Assembly (NCBI RefSeq): GCF_014235785.1
Contig: NZ_CP060137.1
Span: 2,914,001-2,978,000 of the forward strand
Source: Bacillus sp. PAMC26568
Lineage (GTDB): Bacteria; Bacillota; Bacilli; Bacillales; Bacillaceae
Direction: 5' to 3'
DNA: 64,000 bases
How positions within the stretch are numbered: position 1 is the first letter of the stretch; every line of letters starts with the position of its first letter. Under the pieces are notes generated by a model, which was not told the DNA's origin, did not search any database, and saw only the letters and a list, made by a program, of their open reading frames with translations. The translations under genes and the position numbers were made by a program. Shown here in pieces: positions 56,310 to 64,000 of this stretch.

Positions 56310-58496
56310 TCACATCGTTTGTTTGATTGGCAAGGTGATATGAAAGGCTGTGCCGTTTCCGACTTTGCTTTCTACTTCAACGATGCCGCAATGCTCTTCA
56401 ATAATTTTATAGCTTACCATTAAACCGAGGCCTGTTCCTCTGTCTTTTGTTGTATAAAAAGGTTCGCCTAGCCTTTTTATTTTGTCCTCCGGTATGCCGG
56501 AACCTTCATCAATAATGGTGATTTTCAGCTCATTCTCATTTTTCATAAAAATATCGACTTGAATGGTTCCACCGCTTGGCATGACTTCGATTGCATTTTT
56601 CAAAATATTGATAAATACCTGTTTGAGCTGATTAGGCTCGCAATAAACGAGCGGAACGGAACCGTTATGGTTCAGCTGAATTTGAACATTGACTAAAATA
56701 GCCTGGGCATTCAGAAGATCAATTGTTTCTTTCATGATCGTCACAACGTCTTTTTCCTGATACGAAATGGCCTGCGGTTTCGCCAGAATCAGAAACTCTG
56801 TAATAATGGATTCAATTCTGCTTAATTCAGATGTAATCACATTAAAGTACATTGAGAAATCTTCTTTTACATTCGCTTCAAGGAGCTGAATGAAGCCTTT
56901 TAAAGCTGTCATAGGATTACGGATTTCATGTGCAATCCCTGCTGCAAGCTCTCCTACCACGCTCAGCGTGTCCGATTTGCGCAAACGTTCCTCCAATTCC
57001 TTCTTTTCAGTAATGTCTCGGAATATGGCAAGGTTCAAGTTTTCAATAATGTTTCTCTTTAACGAAAATTCAAGAATTTTCTCTTTATTGTTTTGAAGCT
57101 TAAACGGTATTTCCTCTGTCATTTCATCAAAGAAATGCATCGATCCGCTTTCCATCTTATCGTAAGAAATAAGCTCATGGAGGTTGTATTTATGAATATG
57201 TTCCAGCGGAATATCGAGAATGAAGCTTGCTGTCGGATTTGCATCAATAATATTGTAGCTATCATCAAGCAGAACGATGCCGTCCATAGCGCCATTAAAT
57301 ATTTTCCTGAATTTTTGTTCGCTTTCACGAAGCTCTTTTTCCATTCTTTTTCGGTCGCTCACATTTCTGAGAATGGTTAAGTGATGGCCATCCGTTACGT
57401 CCATTTTTGACGTGAATTCAAGCTGTTTGCATTGTCCGTTTGGCATATAAAATAATAATTCTTCCCGAATGGCACCTGAGCGTATATATTCTTTTCTGGC
57501 AGCTCTGAATTTCAAATCGTTTAAATCAATAAAATCATAAATTCTGCTGCTGATTAAATTTTCAACCGACAATTCAAACGTACGGCTTGCAGACTGATTT
57601 GCAGAGATAATTCTGCCGTCATTGTTCCAAATAATGATAGCATCAATCGCATTTTCGAAAATCTCCCTGAATCGCTCTTCACTTTTGAAAAGCTGCATTT
57701 CCATATTCCGCTTTTCAGTAATATCTCTCATGATTGCCATATTAAAGCCGCTCAGGACATTTGATGTGGAAGTAAACTCAAATACCTTTTTCCGGCCAGA
57801 TTTAAGAAGGACCGGCATTTCTCCTTTAGCACGTCCCCCTTCATTTAAGATGGACCACAGCTTATCAAGCTTAAATTGATTTTCCCCTTCTATAAAATCA
57901 TGGAGTTTAAAGGTGCTCAGCTGACTTTTATCAATCTCAAAATTAGAACAAAATGATCCGTTCGCATCAATGAATTGTCCGCTCCCATCAAAAATCACAA
58001 TTCCATCGACAGCGCGATGGAAAAGATCTTTAAATAGCTGTTCATTAATTGTCCGTTCTCTTTCAAGCATTTTATTTGAGGAAATATCCCGCATTAACGC
58101 TAAATGCCTCGTGCCAAGCGCATTTTTCTGAATTGAAATTTCAATAAATTTCACTTGTCCATTATCAAGTTTGATGATTAACTCATCTGCAACCTGGTCG
58201 CGATCACGAAGCTCTTCCACTTGTTTATGCAGCTGCTGATGTGGAACCAGTGATAAGAAGTCGCACATCTTCCGCTTTTGAAGCTCTTTTTTTGTTAATT
58301 GAAAAAGATGGCATGCTGATTGATTGCAATCTATAAAATGAAACTTTTCATCGATAATGATGATCGCTTCCATTGCACTTTCAAAGACAATTTCATGTTG
58401 ACGGCTTTTTTCCTTCAGGCTTTTGTTTTCTTTTTTCAATCCCTCAATCTGCTCCTGCAACGATGCTAATTCACACTTATTTATAACATGACTCAT
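56310..58496 (-). CDS. kinE: Multi-PAS sporulation histidine kinase KinE
   Basis: 728 residues from ATG 58496 (AAGGAG nine bases upstream). No membrane helix, so it is cytoplasmic. An N-terminal coiled coil (about 5-35), then four PAS domains, each opening with a xAIIIxD/ExG-like segment (starting about 36, 165, 285, 405), then HisKA with AAGIAHEIRNPMTALKGFIQLL and HATPase with NILKNAIEVMP, DEGSGIP, GTGLGL. Length and gene order (ykrP-kinE-ogt-mtnA) fit B. subtilis KinE (738). It phosphorylates Spo0F. No partner regulator is adjacent. Confidence 0.9.
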   Translation of the reverse strand: MSHVINKCELASLQEQIEGLKKENKSLKEKSRQHEIVFESAMEAIIIIDEKFHFIDCNQSACHLFQLTKKELQKRKMCDFLSLVPHQQLHKQVEELRDRDQVADELIIKLDNGQVKFIEISIQKNALGTRHLALMRDISSNKMLERERTINEQLFKDLFHRAVDGIVIFDGSGQFIDANGSFCSNFEIDKSQLSTFKLHDFIEGENQFKLDKLWSILNEGGRAKGEMPVLLKSGRKKVFEFTSTSNVLSGFNMAIMRDITEKRNMEMQLFKSEERFREIFENAIDAIIIWNNDGRIISANQSASRTFELSVENLISSRIYDFIDLNDLKFRAARKEYIRSGAIREELLFYMPNGQCKQLEFTSKMDVTDGHHLTILRNVSDRKRMEKELRESEQKFRKIFNGAMDGIVLLDDSYNIIDANPTASFILDIPLEHIHKYNLHELISYDKMESGSMHFFDEMTEEIPFKLQNNKEKILEFSLKRNIIENLNLAIFRDITEKKELEERLRKSDTLSVVGELAAGIAHEIRNPMTALKGFIQLLEANVKEDFSMYFNVITSELSRIESIITEFLILAKPQAISYQEKDVVTIMKETIDLLNAQAILVNVQIQLNHNGSVPLVYCEPNQLKQVFINILKNAIEVMPSGGTIQVDIFMKNENELKITIIDEGSGIPEDKIKRLGEPFYTTKDRGTGLGLMVSYKIIEEHCGIVEVESKVGNGTAFHITLPIKQTM

Positions 58497-58760
58497 GCTT
58501 TTTCGCTCCTTGCCGCCGGGCAAAATTTCATCCTTTTTAAATTCTACAATTTACTGAATAGTCCTTCACCGTTTTCTATTTAATGACATTTTTAGTCCAA
58601 AGGACCTATATAATAATTTAATTTCTGACAGAAAAAGCGCAATATTATAACATTTTACAGTTAGCTTACATGTTCTTTACAATCCCATTAAAAAAGCTTA
58701 AATTCCAATTTCTCTGTTTTAAACTCTTGTTATGATGGGTAAAAGAGTAATACCTAAAAC

Positions 58761-59834
58761 ATGTCGGAAAATAATGTGAAGCCTCTTATGACTTCTGTGA
58801 AAATAGGTGATAGTGTGAAAAATCGCGAGAGCTACTTTGATAATGCGAAATTTATTTTGATCATCCTTGTTGTGTTTGGTCATGTCATCCGCTCTTTTAT
58901 TGATGATAATGAATTTATGCTGAACGTCTATAAATTTGTATATACCTTTCATATGCCAGCTTTTATTTTGATCTCTGGATTTTTTGCCAAAGGCTACAAT
59001 AAAAAAGGCTATGTACAGAAAATATTTAAAAAACTGATCATTCCTTATTTAATCTTTCAGGGAATTTACTCTGTGTATTACTTCTTAGTCGAATCAGAAA
59101 GCACTCTTACGGTTGATCCATTAGATCCACACTGGTCATTATGGTTCCTGATGAGTTTGTTTTTCTGGAATCTATTCTTATTCGCCTATACAAAATTGGA
59201 TAAGAAATGGGCTATGCTGATTGCTATTGGACTTGGGGTAGCGATAGGCTATGTAGATTCTGCAAGCAATTACTTAAGTGTATCAAGAACATTTGTGTTT
59301 TTCCCGCTCTTTTTAGCAGGATTCTATCTTGATAAATCTCATTTCAAAAAACTAACAACATCTAAAGTTCGTTTTGCATCCATTGCCATTTTGATTGTAA
59401 CGTTTATCACCTATTTCTATCTTGACTTTGATTATGAATGGCTGTTTGGCTCTAAGCCTTACTCAGCATTCGGTGAAGTTGGTGCGGAAAATGCATGGAT
59501 CCGTTTGGGATTTTATGGTTTGACATTTGTCCTGACCTTTAGTTTCTTTTCATTAATTCCAAAGAGAAACTACTTCTTCACGCATTGGGGAACTAGAACA
59601 TTCTATGTTTATCTCCTCCATGGCTTCATCGTCAGATCATTCAGGAACAGTGAGGCTTTAGAATGGCTGAAGGATTATCAGAGCGTCACACTGATTATTG
59701 TCATTTCCGTTCTGCTGACATTTATATTATCGACAAATTTTGTTAAAACAGTGACACAGCCAATCATTGAATTAAAAGCAACAAATTTGAAAAAGCACTT
59801 TAAAAACAGAGAAGAAAAGGTTCAATATCGATAG
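58761..59834 (+). CDS. ykrP: Acyltransferase family 3 membrane protein (YkrP-like)
   Basis: A 357-residue protein with about ten membrane helices. It opens with RESYFDNAKFILIILVVFGHVI, the first helix of the acyltransferase 3 family, with the catalytic-type histidine in VFGHV and the F-H-MPAFILISGFFAKG segment next. Family members O-acylate cell-surface glycans. Divergent from kinE, as in B. subtilis (ykrP). The ribosome site is weak. Confidence 0.8.
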   Translation: MSENNVKPLMTSVKIGDSVKNRESYFDNAKFILIILVVFGHVIRSFIDDNEFMLNVYKFVYTFHMPAFILISGFFAKGYNKKGYVQKIFKKLIIPYLIFQGIYSVYYFLVESESTLTVDPLDPHWSLWFLMSLFFWNLFLFAYTKLDKKWAMLIAIGLGVAIGYVDSASNYLSVSRTFVFFPLFLAGFYLDKSHFKKLTTSKVRFASIAILIVTFITYFYLDFDYEWLFGSKPYSAFGEVGAENAWIRLGFYGLTFVLTFSFFSLIPKRNYFFTHWGTRTFYVYLLHGFIVRSFRNSEALEWLKDYQSVTLIIVISVLLTFILSTNFVKTVTQPIIELKATNLKKHFKNREEKVQYR

Positions 59835-59837
59835 ACA

Positions 59838-59870
59838 GAAAACCATCACCGTGCCAGGTGATGGTTTTCC
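59838..59870 (+). terminator. Terminator after the acyltransferase gene
   Basis: GAAAACCATCACC GTGCC GGTGATGGTTTTC is a perfect stem. Confidence 0.8.
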
Positions 59871-59950
59871 ATGTTTTTACCCTTCGTTTATTATGGTTAA
59901 AATGTGATAAAATAGATTGATTCAAAAATTAAGTAGAAGTGGTGTTTTAA

Positions 59951-61717
59951 ATGAAAGTTGTACTAAGTACATTAAATGCTAAATACATCCATACAAGTCT
60001 TGCCCTGCGCTGTTTAAAAGCACATGCCCAGCCGGATTTTGACGTGACGCTTGCTGAGTATACGATAAAAGACCCTGCAATGAATGTCGTGACAGACCTT
60101 TTTCGCATGCAGCCCGAAGTTGTCGGATTTAGCTGTTATATATGGAATATTGAAGAAACAATCAAAATCATTAAAATGATGAAAAAAATTAATCCTGAAC
60201 TCATTATCGTTCTTGGCGGTCCTGAAGTAACGTATGATACACGTGAATGGATGGAGAAGATTCCTGAAGTTGATCATATCGTCATTGGCGAAGGTGAAGA
60301 AACATTTAAGGAATTCCTTGGAGAACTGCATTCTGGAAAAGACTTTAAAAAAGTAAGCGGAATTGCATTCAGAGAAAACGGCTCGATTATCATCACTCCA
60401 CAAAGAAATAAAGTGAATCTCGCTGATTTAGCGTCGCCTTTCCGGTTCGAGGAAGATATTCCCCACCTTTCAAAACGAGTGACCTATATTGAAACAAGCA
60501 GAGGCTGTCCTTTCAGCTGCCAATTCTGTCTTTCATCAATAGAAGTAGGCGTTCGCTATTTTGATCGGGAAAAAGTAAAAGATGATATCCGCTATTTAAT
60601 GAAAAATGGTGCAAAAACGATTAAATTCGTAGATCGTACATTCAACATCAGCAGAAGCTACGCAATGGAAATGTTTCAATTCCTGATTGATGAACACCTT
60701 CCGGGAACGGTCTTTCAATTTGAAATTACGGCTGACATTATGCGTCCGGAGGTTATTCAATTTTTAAACGAAAACGCTCCTAAAGGATTGTTCCGCTTTG
60801 AAATTGGGGTTCAGTCTACTAATGATGCGACAAATGATCTTGTCATGAGACGTCAGAACTTCAGTAAATTAACTCGTACTGTAACAATGGTTAAAGAAGG
60901 CGGAAAAATTGATCAGCATCTTGATTTAATCGCTGGTTTGCCAGAAGAAGATTACACTTCCTTCCGAAAAACATTTAATGACGTCTTTGAGATGCGTCCT
61001 GAAGAAATGCAGCTCGGTTTCTTAAAAATGCTTCGAGGAACAGGCCTTCGTTTGCGTGCTGCTGATCATGATTACGTTTATATGGACCACTCTCCATATG
61101 AAATTTTGAAAAACAACGTGCTCCCGTTTGAGGACATTGTGAAAATCAAACAAGTGGAAGATGTTTTGGAGAAATATTGGAACGACCATCGGATGGATGC
61201 GACGGTCGAGTACTTAATCAACCATGTCTTTCCTACACCGTTTGACTTTTTCCAGGCGTTCGGAACGTATTGGGACGAAAAAGGTTGGGTCAGAATCGGT
61301 CATCAGCTCGAAGACTTGTTTAAACGGCTTCATACATTCTTATCCGCTCATTACGTTGAGCAGGCAGCAGTTGCAGAAGGCTTTATGAAATTTGATTATT
61401 TGGTTTCTCAAAAACATAAGCCGCGCAAACCTTGGTGGGATGATATGCTGTCTAAAATGGAAAGAAGCAAACTTTATCAAAGTATTCTCTCTAAACCAAG
61501 CCTGCTTGGCGATGAGTTTGAAAAAAAGGAATTTGCTGAGAAAGATTTGTACAAGCACACCGTGCTCGATAAAGTGCCGTTTCAGCTGGACGCCTATTTA
61601 AAAACCGGTGAACTGATCATGGGGGAAAGTATTATACTCGTCCATTACGATCCAATTTCGCTAAAAACAACTCCTTATGCAGTGACAGAGCAAAAGCTCG
61701 AAGATAAGGTTAGCTGA
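59951..61717 (+). CDS. B12-binding-domain radical SAM protein (DUF4080)
   Basis: A 588-residue protein. The N-terminal cobalamin-binding Rossmann domain (about 1-140; LGGPEVTYD, IGEGEETFKEFL) is followed by a radical SAM domain with CPFSCQFC (CxxxCxxC, about 186-193), the FVDRTFN glycine-poor strand and EIGVQSTN, then a DUF4080 C-terminal domain (about 370-560). It lacks the DxHxxG cobalamin motif, as do many of this class. Substrate unknown. Monocistronic. Confidence 0.9.
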   Translation: MKVVLSTLNAKYIHTSLALRCLKAHAQPDFDVTLAEYTIKDPAMNVVTDLFRMQPEVVGFSCYIWNIEETIKIIKMMKKINPELIIVLGGPEVTYDTREWMEKIPEVDHIVIGEGEETFKEFLGELHSGKDFKKVSGIAFRENGSIIITPQRNKVNLADLASPFRFEEDIPHLSKRVTYIETSRGCPFSCQFCLSSIEVGVRYFDREKVKDDIRYLMKNGAKTIKFVDRTFNISRSYAMEMFQFLIDEHLPGTVFQFEITADIMRPEVIQFLNENAPKGLFRFEIGVQSTNDATNDLVMRRQNFSKLTRTVTMVKEGGKIDQHLDLIAGLPEEDYTSFRKTFNDVFEMRPEEMQLGFLKMLRGTGLRLRAADHDYVYMDHSPYEILKNNVLPFEDIVKIKQVEDVLEKYWNDHRMDATVEYLINHVFPTPFDFFQAFGTYWDEKGWVRIGHQLEDLFKRLHTFLSAHYVEQAAVAEGFMKFDYLVSQKHKPRKPWWDDMLSKMERSKLYQSILSKPSLLGDEFEKKEFAEKDLYKHTVLDKVPFQLDAYLKTGELIMGESIILVHYDPISLKTTPYAVTEQKLEDKVS

Positions 61718-61737
61718 GATTAGAAATGCGGATGGCC

Positions 61738-61850
61738 CGTTTAGTGCAGGCATGACAGAAAAGAATCCGGCAGAAAAGTCCGGGTTTGACTTTTCCTGCG
61801 GATTTGTTATGGCCGAGGAGTTGGGCGATTCCGCTCGCCATCAATGCGCA
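61738..61850 (-). repeat. Degenerate ~105-bp dispersed repeat, copy B
   Basis: Reverse complement of the element at 48239: CTCCTCGGCCATAAC, GGAAAAGTCAAACCCGGACT, TTTCTG, TGTCATGCCTGC align with it. No gene. Confidence 0.65.
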
Positions 61851-61876
61851 AATTTTTATTCTTTCTTATATCTTCT

Positions 61877-61925
61877 AAAAAAGCGAAAAGCGAGAGGCTT
61901 AATCCTCTCGCTTTTCGCTTTTTTT
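61877..61925. terminator. Strong bidirectional terminator
   Basis: AAAAAGCGAAAAGCGAGAGG and CCTCTCGCTTTTCGCTTTTT form a 20-bp perfect stem with a six-base loop. Confidence 0.9.
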
Positions 61926-62078
61926 GCATTTCTTTTCTTTTTTCTCTGCAAGTGTATCTAAAATCTTCGTGGAATTATAATCACCCATTTCAGAGCCAAA
62001 CTCTTCCTCAAGAAGACTCGGTTCGATCGGCTTTTTATGCTGTCCGCTATCCTTGCTTTTGAGCGTTTTCTTTGTCAT
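61899..62078 (-). CDS. Small charged protein, 59 residues
   Basis: MTKKTLKSKDSGQHKKPIEPS..., ending CKKSEKRED. The ATG has GGAGG nine bases upstream and overlaps the preceding stop (ATGA). Its 3' end reads into the terminator stem, with the stop in the loop. Function unknown. Confidence 0.6.
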   Translation of the reverse strand: MTKKTLKSKDSGQHKKPIEPSLLEEEFGSEMGDYNSTKILDTLAEKKEKKCKKSEKRED

Positions 62079-62251
62079 GAGAACGATCCTCCGGAACGCC
62101 CTTTGCTTCCATTTTTACTGTTGCGGTTTGCGCCCTTTATAGGATTTTCCTGACTGTATGCAGCTTCAGCCGAGAACTCAGTATCAGGCAAACTTTCTTT
62201 AGGCGTAAAATTATTCTTGATTGCTTGATCTCTTGCAGCTTTTCGTTTCAT
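62075..62251 (-). CDS. Small basic protein, 58 residues
   Basis: MKRKAARDQAIKNNFTPKES..., with a Gly/Ser/Lys-rich tail GSKGRSGGSFS. GAGGGGG precedes the ATG at 62251. Translationally coupled to the following 59-aa gene by a four-base overlap. The composition recalls small spore proteins, but no family can be named. Confidence 0.58.
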   Translation of the reverse strand: MKRKAARDQAIKNNFTPKESLPDTEFSAEAAYSQENPIKGANRNSKNGSKGRSGGSFS

Positions 62252-62339
62252 AGTAAATCCCCCTCGCAAGAAAATAGTGAGCTCTACTCACTGTTCTTAG
62301 TGTAAATCTTTTTCGGAATCTTATGAGAGGGAAAACGAG

Positions 62340-62477
62340 TCAATTTCTTTCATGCTGATGCTGGTAGGCAATAAGAACGATCTCTTCACCAGTTTCTTCA
62401 CGAAGCTCCTTCTCCATTTTCTTTACTTTTTCCAAGTATTCTTCCTGCAGCATTGCAACTGGAAATTGCTGATTCAT
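62340..62477 (-). CDS. Small hypothetical protein, 45 residues
   Basis: MNQQFPVAMLQEEYLEKVKK..., an amphipathic charged helix, then EEIVLIAYQHQHERN. GGAGTGAT lies before the ATG. Function unknown. Confidence 0.5.
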   Translation of the reverse strand: MNQQFPVAMLQEEYLEKVKKMEKELREETGEEIVLIAYQHQHERN

Positions 62478-62667
62478 TGCGATCACTCCTTTTTTAGGCT
62501 CATTTCTAAATCATTGCGCATTTAAAGAGCAGCAAACCTTTATTATCTAAGGGATTTAGTCTTTTCACGCAAACGGAAACAGCCATTTTTATTAGCATTA
62601 CCGAAAATAAGTCAAACCTTTCATAAAAATACTAAAAAACGAACATACTACCTTTGAGGTGATGTCG

Positions 62668-63003
62668 ATGACTGAAAAAGACAGCTTTTCTTTAGAAGAA
62701 ACGCTGCCTCATCAAGCAAATGCACCATCGTGGAAAGGCACAGGAATCAGTATGCAAAAACCGTTTATCAATGAACAAGGCGTTGTCATTGGCGATAGTT
62801 TTTATGATTCGAAGCACTCTCCATTAAATCAGTGGAGCGATGAAGTCGATCCTGAGATTATGGCAGGTGATCAATGGGTGCACCCCACAAATGATATCGG
62901 CTGGAATACAAGTGAGAACCGTGAGCTCATCGAAAGTAAGAAAAAACCAAATGGATTTCCTTTCTCCCACCCTGATAAAGATGTGAGTTATGGACAGGAT
63001 TAA
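62668..63003 (+). CDS. DUF3905-like protein
   Basis: A 111-residue soluble protein from ATG 62668 (GAGG eight bases upstream). Segments LPHQANAPSWKGTGISMQKPF, DSFYDSKHSPLNQWSDEVDPEIMAGDQWVHP and NDIGWNTSENRELIE look like the DUF3905 family found in spore-formers. Role unknown. Confidence 0.65.
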   Translation: MTEKDSFSLEETLPHQANAPSWKGTGISMQKPFINEQGVVIGDSFYDSKHSPLNQWSDEVDPEIMAGDQWVHPTNDIGWNTSENRELIESKKKPNGFPFSHPDKDVSYGQD

Positions 63004-63147
63004 AGAAAAGCAGCATTTAAGAAACAGGTTCATTTGAAGGGTGTAAACACATCAACATTTCATTATAAGCAATATTGGAAATAGGTTAGCAGGAATCTGC
63101 TGCGGCAGCAGAATCTTATTAATTGACTTGCTTTTCTAATACATTAA

Positions 63148-63178
63148 AAGGGAACTCCTACTTAATTTGGAGTTCCTT
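63148..63178. terminator. Terminator-like hairpin
   Basis: AAGGGAACTCC TACTTAATTT GGAGTTCCTT is a perfect 10- to 11-bp stem. Confidence 0.65.
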
Positions 63179-63257
63179 CAGTGTTCTTTTAAAGCACCGG
63201 ATTTTTGAGGGATCGATATTCTACTTCAAATGCCATCCGAGCAAGAACATTACACCT

Positions 63258-63598
63258 TTAGTGCTCAATAACAATTTCCCCCTCGCCTTTAGGTACTTCA
63301 AAAGCAATAAGAAAAGAAGTTAAAATATCTTCTGTTATAGGAAAAGCTGCATTTGCATCAAAACGATGGCCTCGTTGAATTAATTTTACCAATTGATTGC
63401 GTAATTTCACTACTGCATCTTCCTTGTATTGCTCATACTTTTCAGGCGGGATAGTCAATAAAATAATGACCCTTACTCGACCAAATTTCTTCGTCTATAG
63501 AAAGACGTACAAAACCTTTCTTTTCTAATTGTTGAGCGAATGCAGTCTTTCCGGAACCTGCTACACCGCACATCATGACCACTAAAGGAGTAAACCAT
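63258..63598 (-). pseudogene. Decayed AAA/P-loop kinase (zeta-toxin-like fold)
   Basis: One frame has a Walker A motif (MMCGVAGSGKTAFAQQLEKKGFVRLSIDEEIW...GHYFIDYPA) and stops near 63447. The next frame continues with PEKYEQYKEDAVVKLRNQLVKLIQRG, then jumps to a C-terminal type RFDANAAFPITEDILTSFLIAFEVPKGEGEIVIE. Intact relatives have about 80 more residues between these. So there is one frameshift and one internal deletion; the 5' end also seems out of frame with the nearest ATG (63598). Confidence 0.72.
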
Positions 63599-63863
63599 TA
63601 CATTTACGAATTATCATTTCATCTACATCAAATTTCCCCTTCACAAGTACTCACCCTTCAATATTTAATCCATATAATTTAAAACTTTGGTTATTAACTA
63701 AACTTCCGATAATTATTTCAAAATTAGAGGATTAACTCAATCTTTTATTCTAATAAAAAGGACACTTACCTTATTACAGGTAGGCTCCCGATTCGGAATA
63801 AGCATTGTCTCGTTTCTAGCATTAGCCCCTTAATTAAGGAGCAATTTATAAACAACACTTACT
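63599..63863. other. Intergenic region without recognised features
   Basis: AT-rich. A 20-codon frame from GTG at about 63661 (MKGKFDVDEMIIRKCNGLLL) has a fair ribosome site but is too short to call. Confidence 0.3.
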
Positions 63864-64000
63864 TTAACAATTTTCATATTGGTTTATATCTTCTAACAAA
63901 CGTTGGATCGATTTTTCCCAAAATTCATGTTGTGTGAGATCTAAATTAAAATGTTTTTTAATTAGCTGCTCGAGAGGCAGCATTCCAGTTTCACTTAAAA
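63864..64000 (-). CDS. C-terminal end of an M3-type oligopeptidase (partial)
   Basis: The last 45 codons of a gene that continues past the window: PLEQLIKKHFNLDLTQHEFWEKSIQRLLEDINQYE. The DLTQxEFWExSI segment is the usual C-terminus of oligoendopeptidase F-like M3 peptidases. The active site is outside the window. Confidence 0.5.
   Translation of the reverse strand, partial: LSETGMLPLEQLIKKHFNLDLTQHEFWEKSIQRLLEDINQYENC

Overview
The window is a chromosomal segment of a low-GC, endospore-forming member of the Bacillaceae. This rests on a spore germinant receptor operon, Spo0E, several sporulation-type histidine kinases, CtsR boxes, S-box (SAM), preQ1-I and guanine riboswitches, and gene order. 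Much of it matches the ykr/ykv part of the Bacillus subtilis map: ykrP-kinE-ogt-mtnA-mtnK-mtnU-mtnE-mtnW-mtnX-mtnB-mtnD, spo0E, kinD, mhqR, motB-motA, clpE, ykvI, queC-D-E-F, ykvS, ykvT and ykvU, with lineage-specific insertions between them. A Bacillus or Metabacillus-like species is the best guess from sequence alone.

Layout. 0-8.4 kb: end of a GNAT gene, a 44-aa zinc-finger-like protein, a short haem-copper-oxidase-like membrane protein, a guanine-riboswitch-controlled nucleoside transporter (nupG type), the flippase-like ykvU, a gerA-type operon (A-B-C) and the SleB-like lysin ykvT. 8.6-19.5 kb: a small sigma factor, a PAS kinase, many small genes, a frameshifted patatin gene, ykvS, a 52-bp tandem repeat, a 3D-domain wall protein, an HMCES/YedK protein, a predicted structured small RNA with its own promoter and terminator, an alkyltransferase-like protein and a cold-shock gene. 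19.6-22.2 kb: queC-D-E-F under a preQ1-I riboswitch. 22.2-28 kb: a DUF2254 protein, an ArsR/AHSA1 pair, a CNNM/CorC-type transporter and ykvI. 28.2-41.4 kb: CtsR-controlled clpE, a VOC protein, an M3 peptidase, sigma-D-driven motAB, mhqR, a 5'-nucleotidase, kinD, an aldo/keto reductase, a ZIP transporter and spo0E. 41.6-44.9 kb: a catalase remnant, a CbpA-like CBS protein, and an array of alternating 21-bp repeats split by an IS3-family element. 44.9-53.3 kb: the methionine salvage cluster in two S-box-controlled halves, mtnWXBD and mtnKA, around divergent mtnE and mtnU. 53.4-64 kb: GNAT, ArsR-DUF2087 with a 40-bp palindrome, kynA, ogt, kinE, ykrP, a B12-binding radical SAM protein, several small proteins, a decayed P-loop kinase and the end of an M3 peptidase.

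Functional links. Methionine salvage is complete from methylthioribose onward: MtnK and MtnA make methylthioribulose-1-P, MtnB, W, X and D convert it to the keto-acid, and MtnE transaminates this to methionine. Three kinases with the AHEIRNP...KGFIQLL signature plus Spo0E suggest a concentration of phosphorelay inputs. GerA-type receptor, YkvT and YkvU are spore functions. No complete new multigene system is visible. The least explained items are the small RNA at 17.66-17.89 kb, the 21/42-bp hairpin array at 43-44.8 kb, the 40-bp ArsR palindrome, and three dispersed repeat families.
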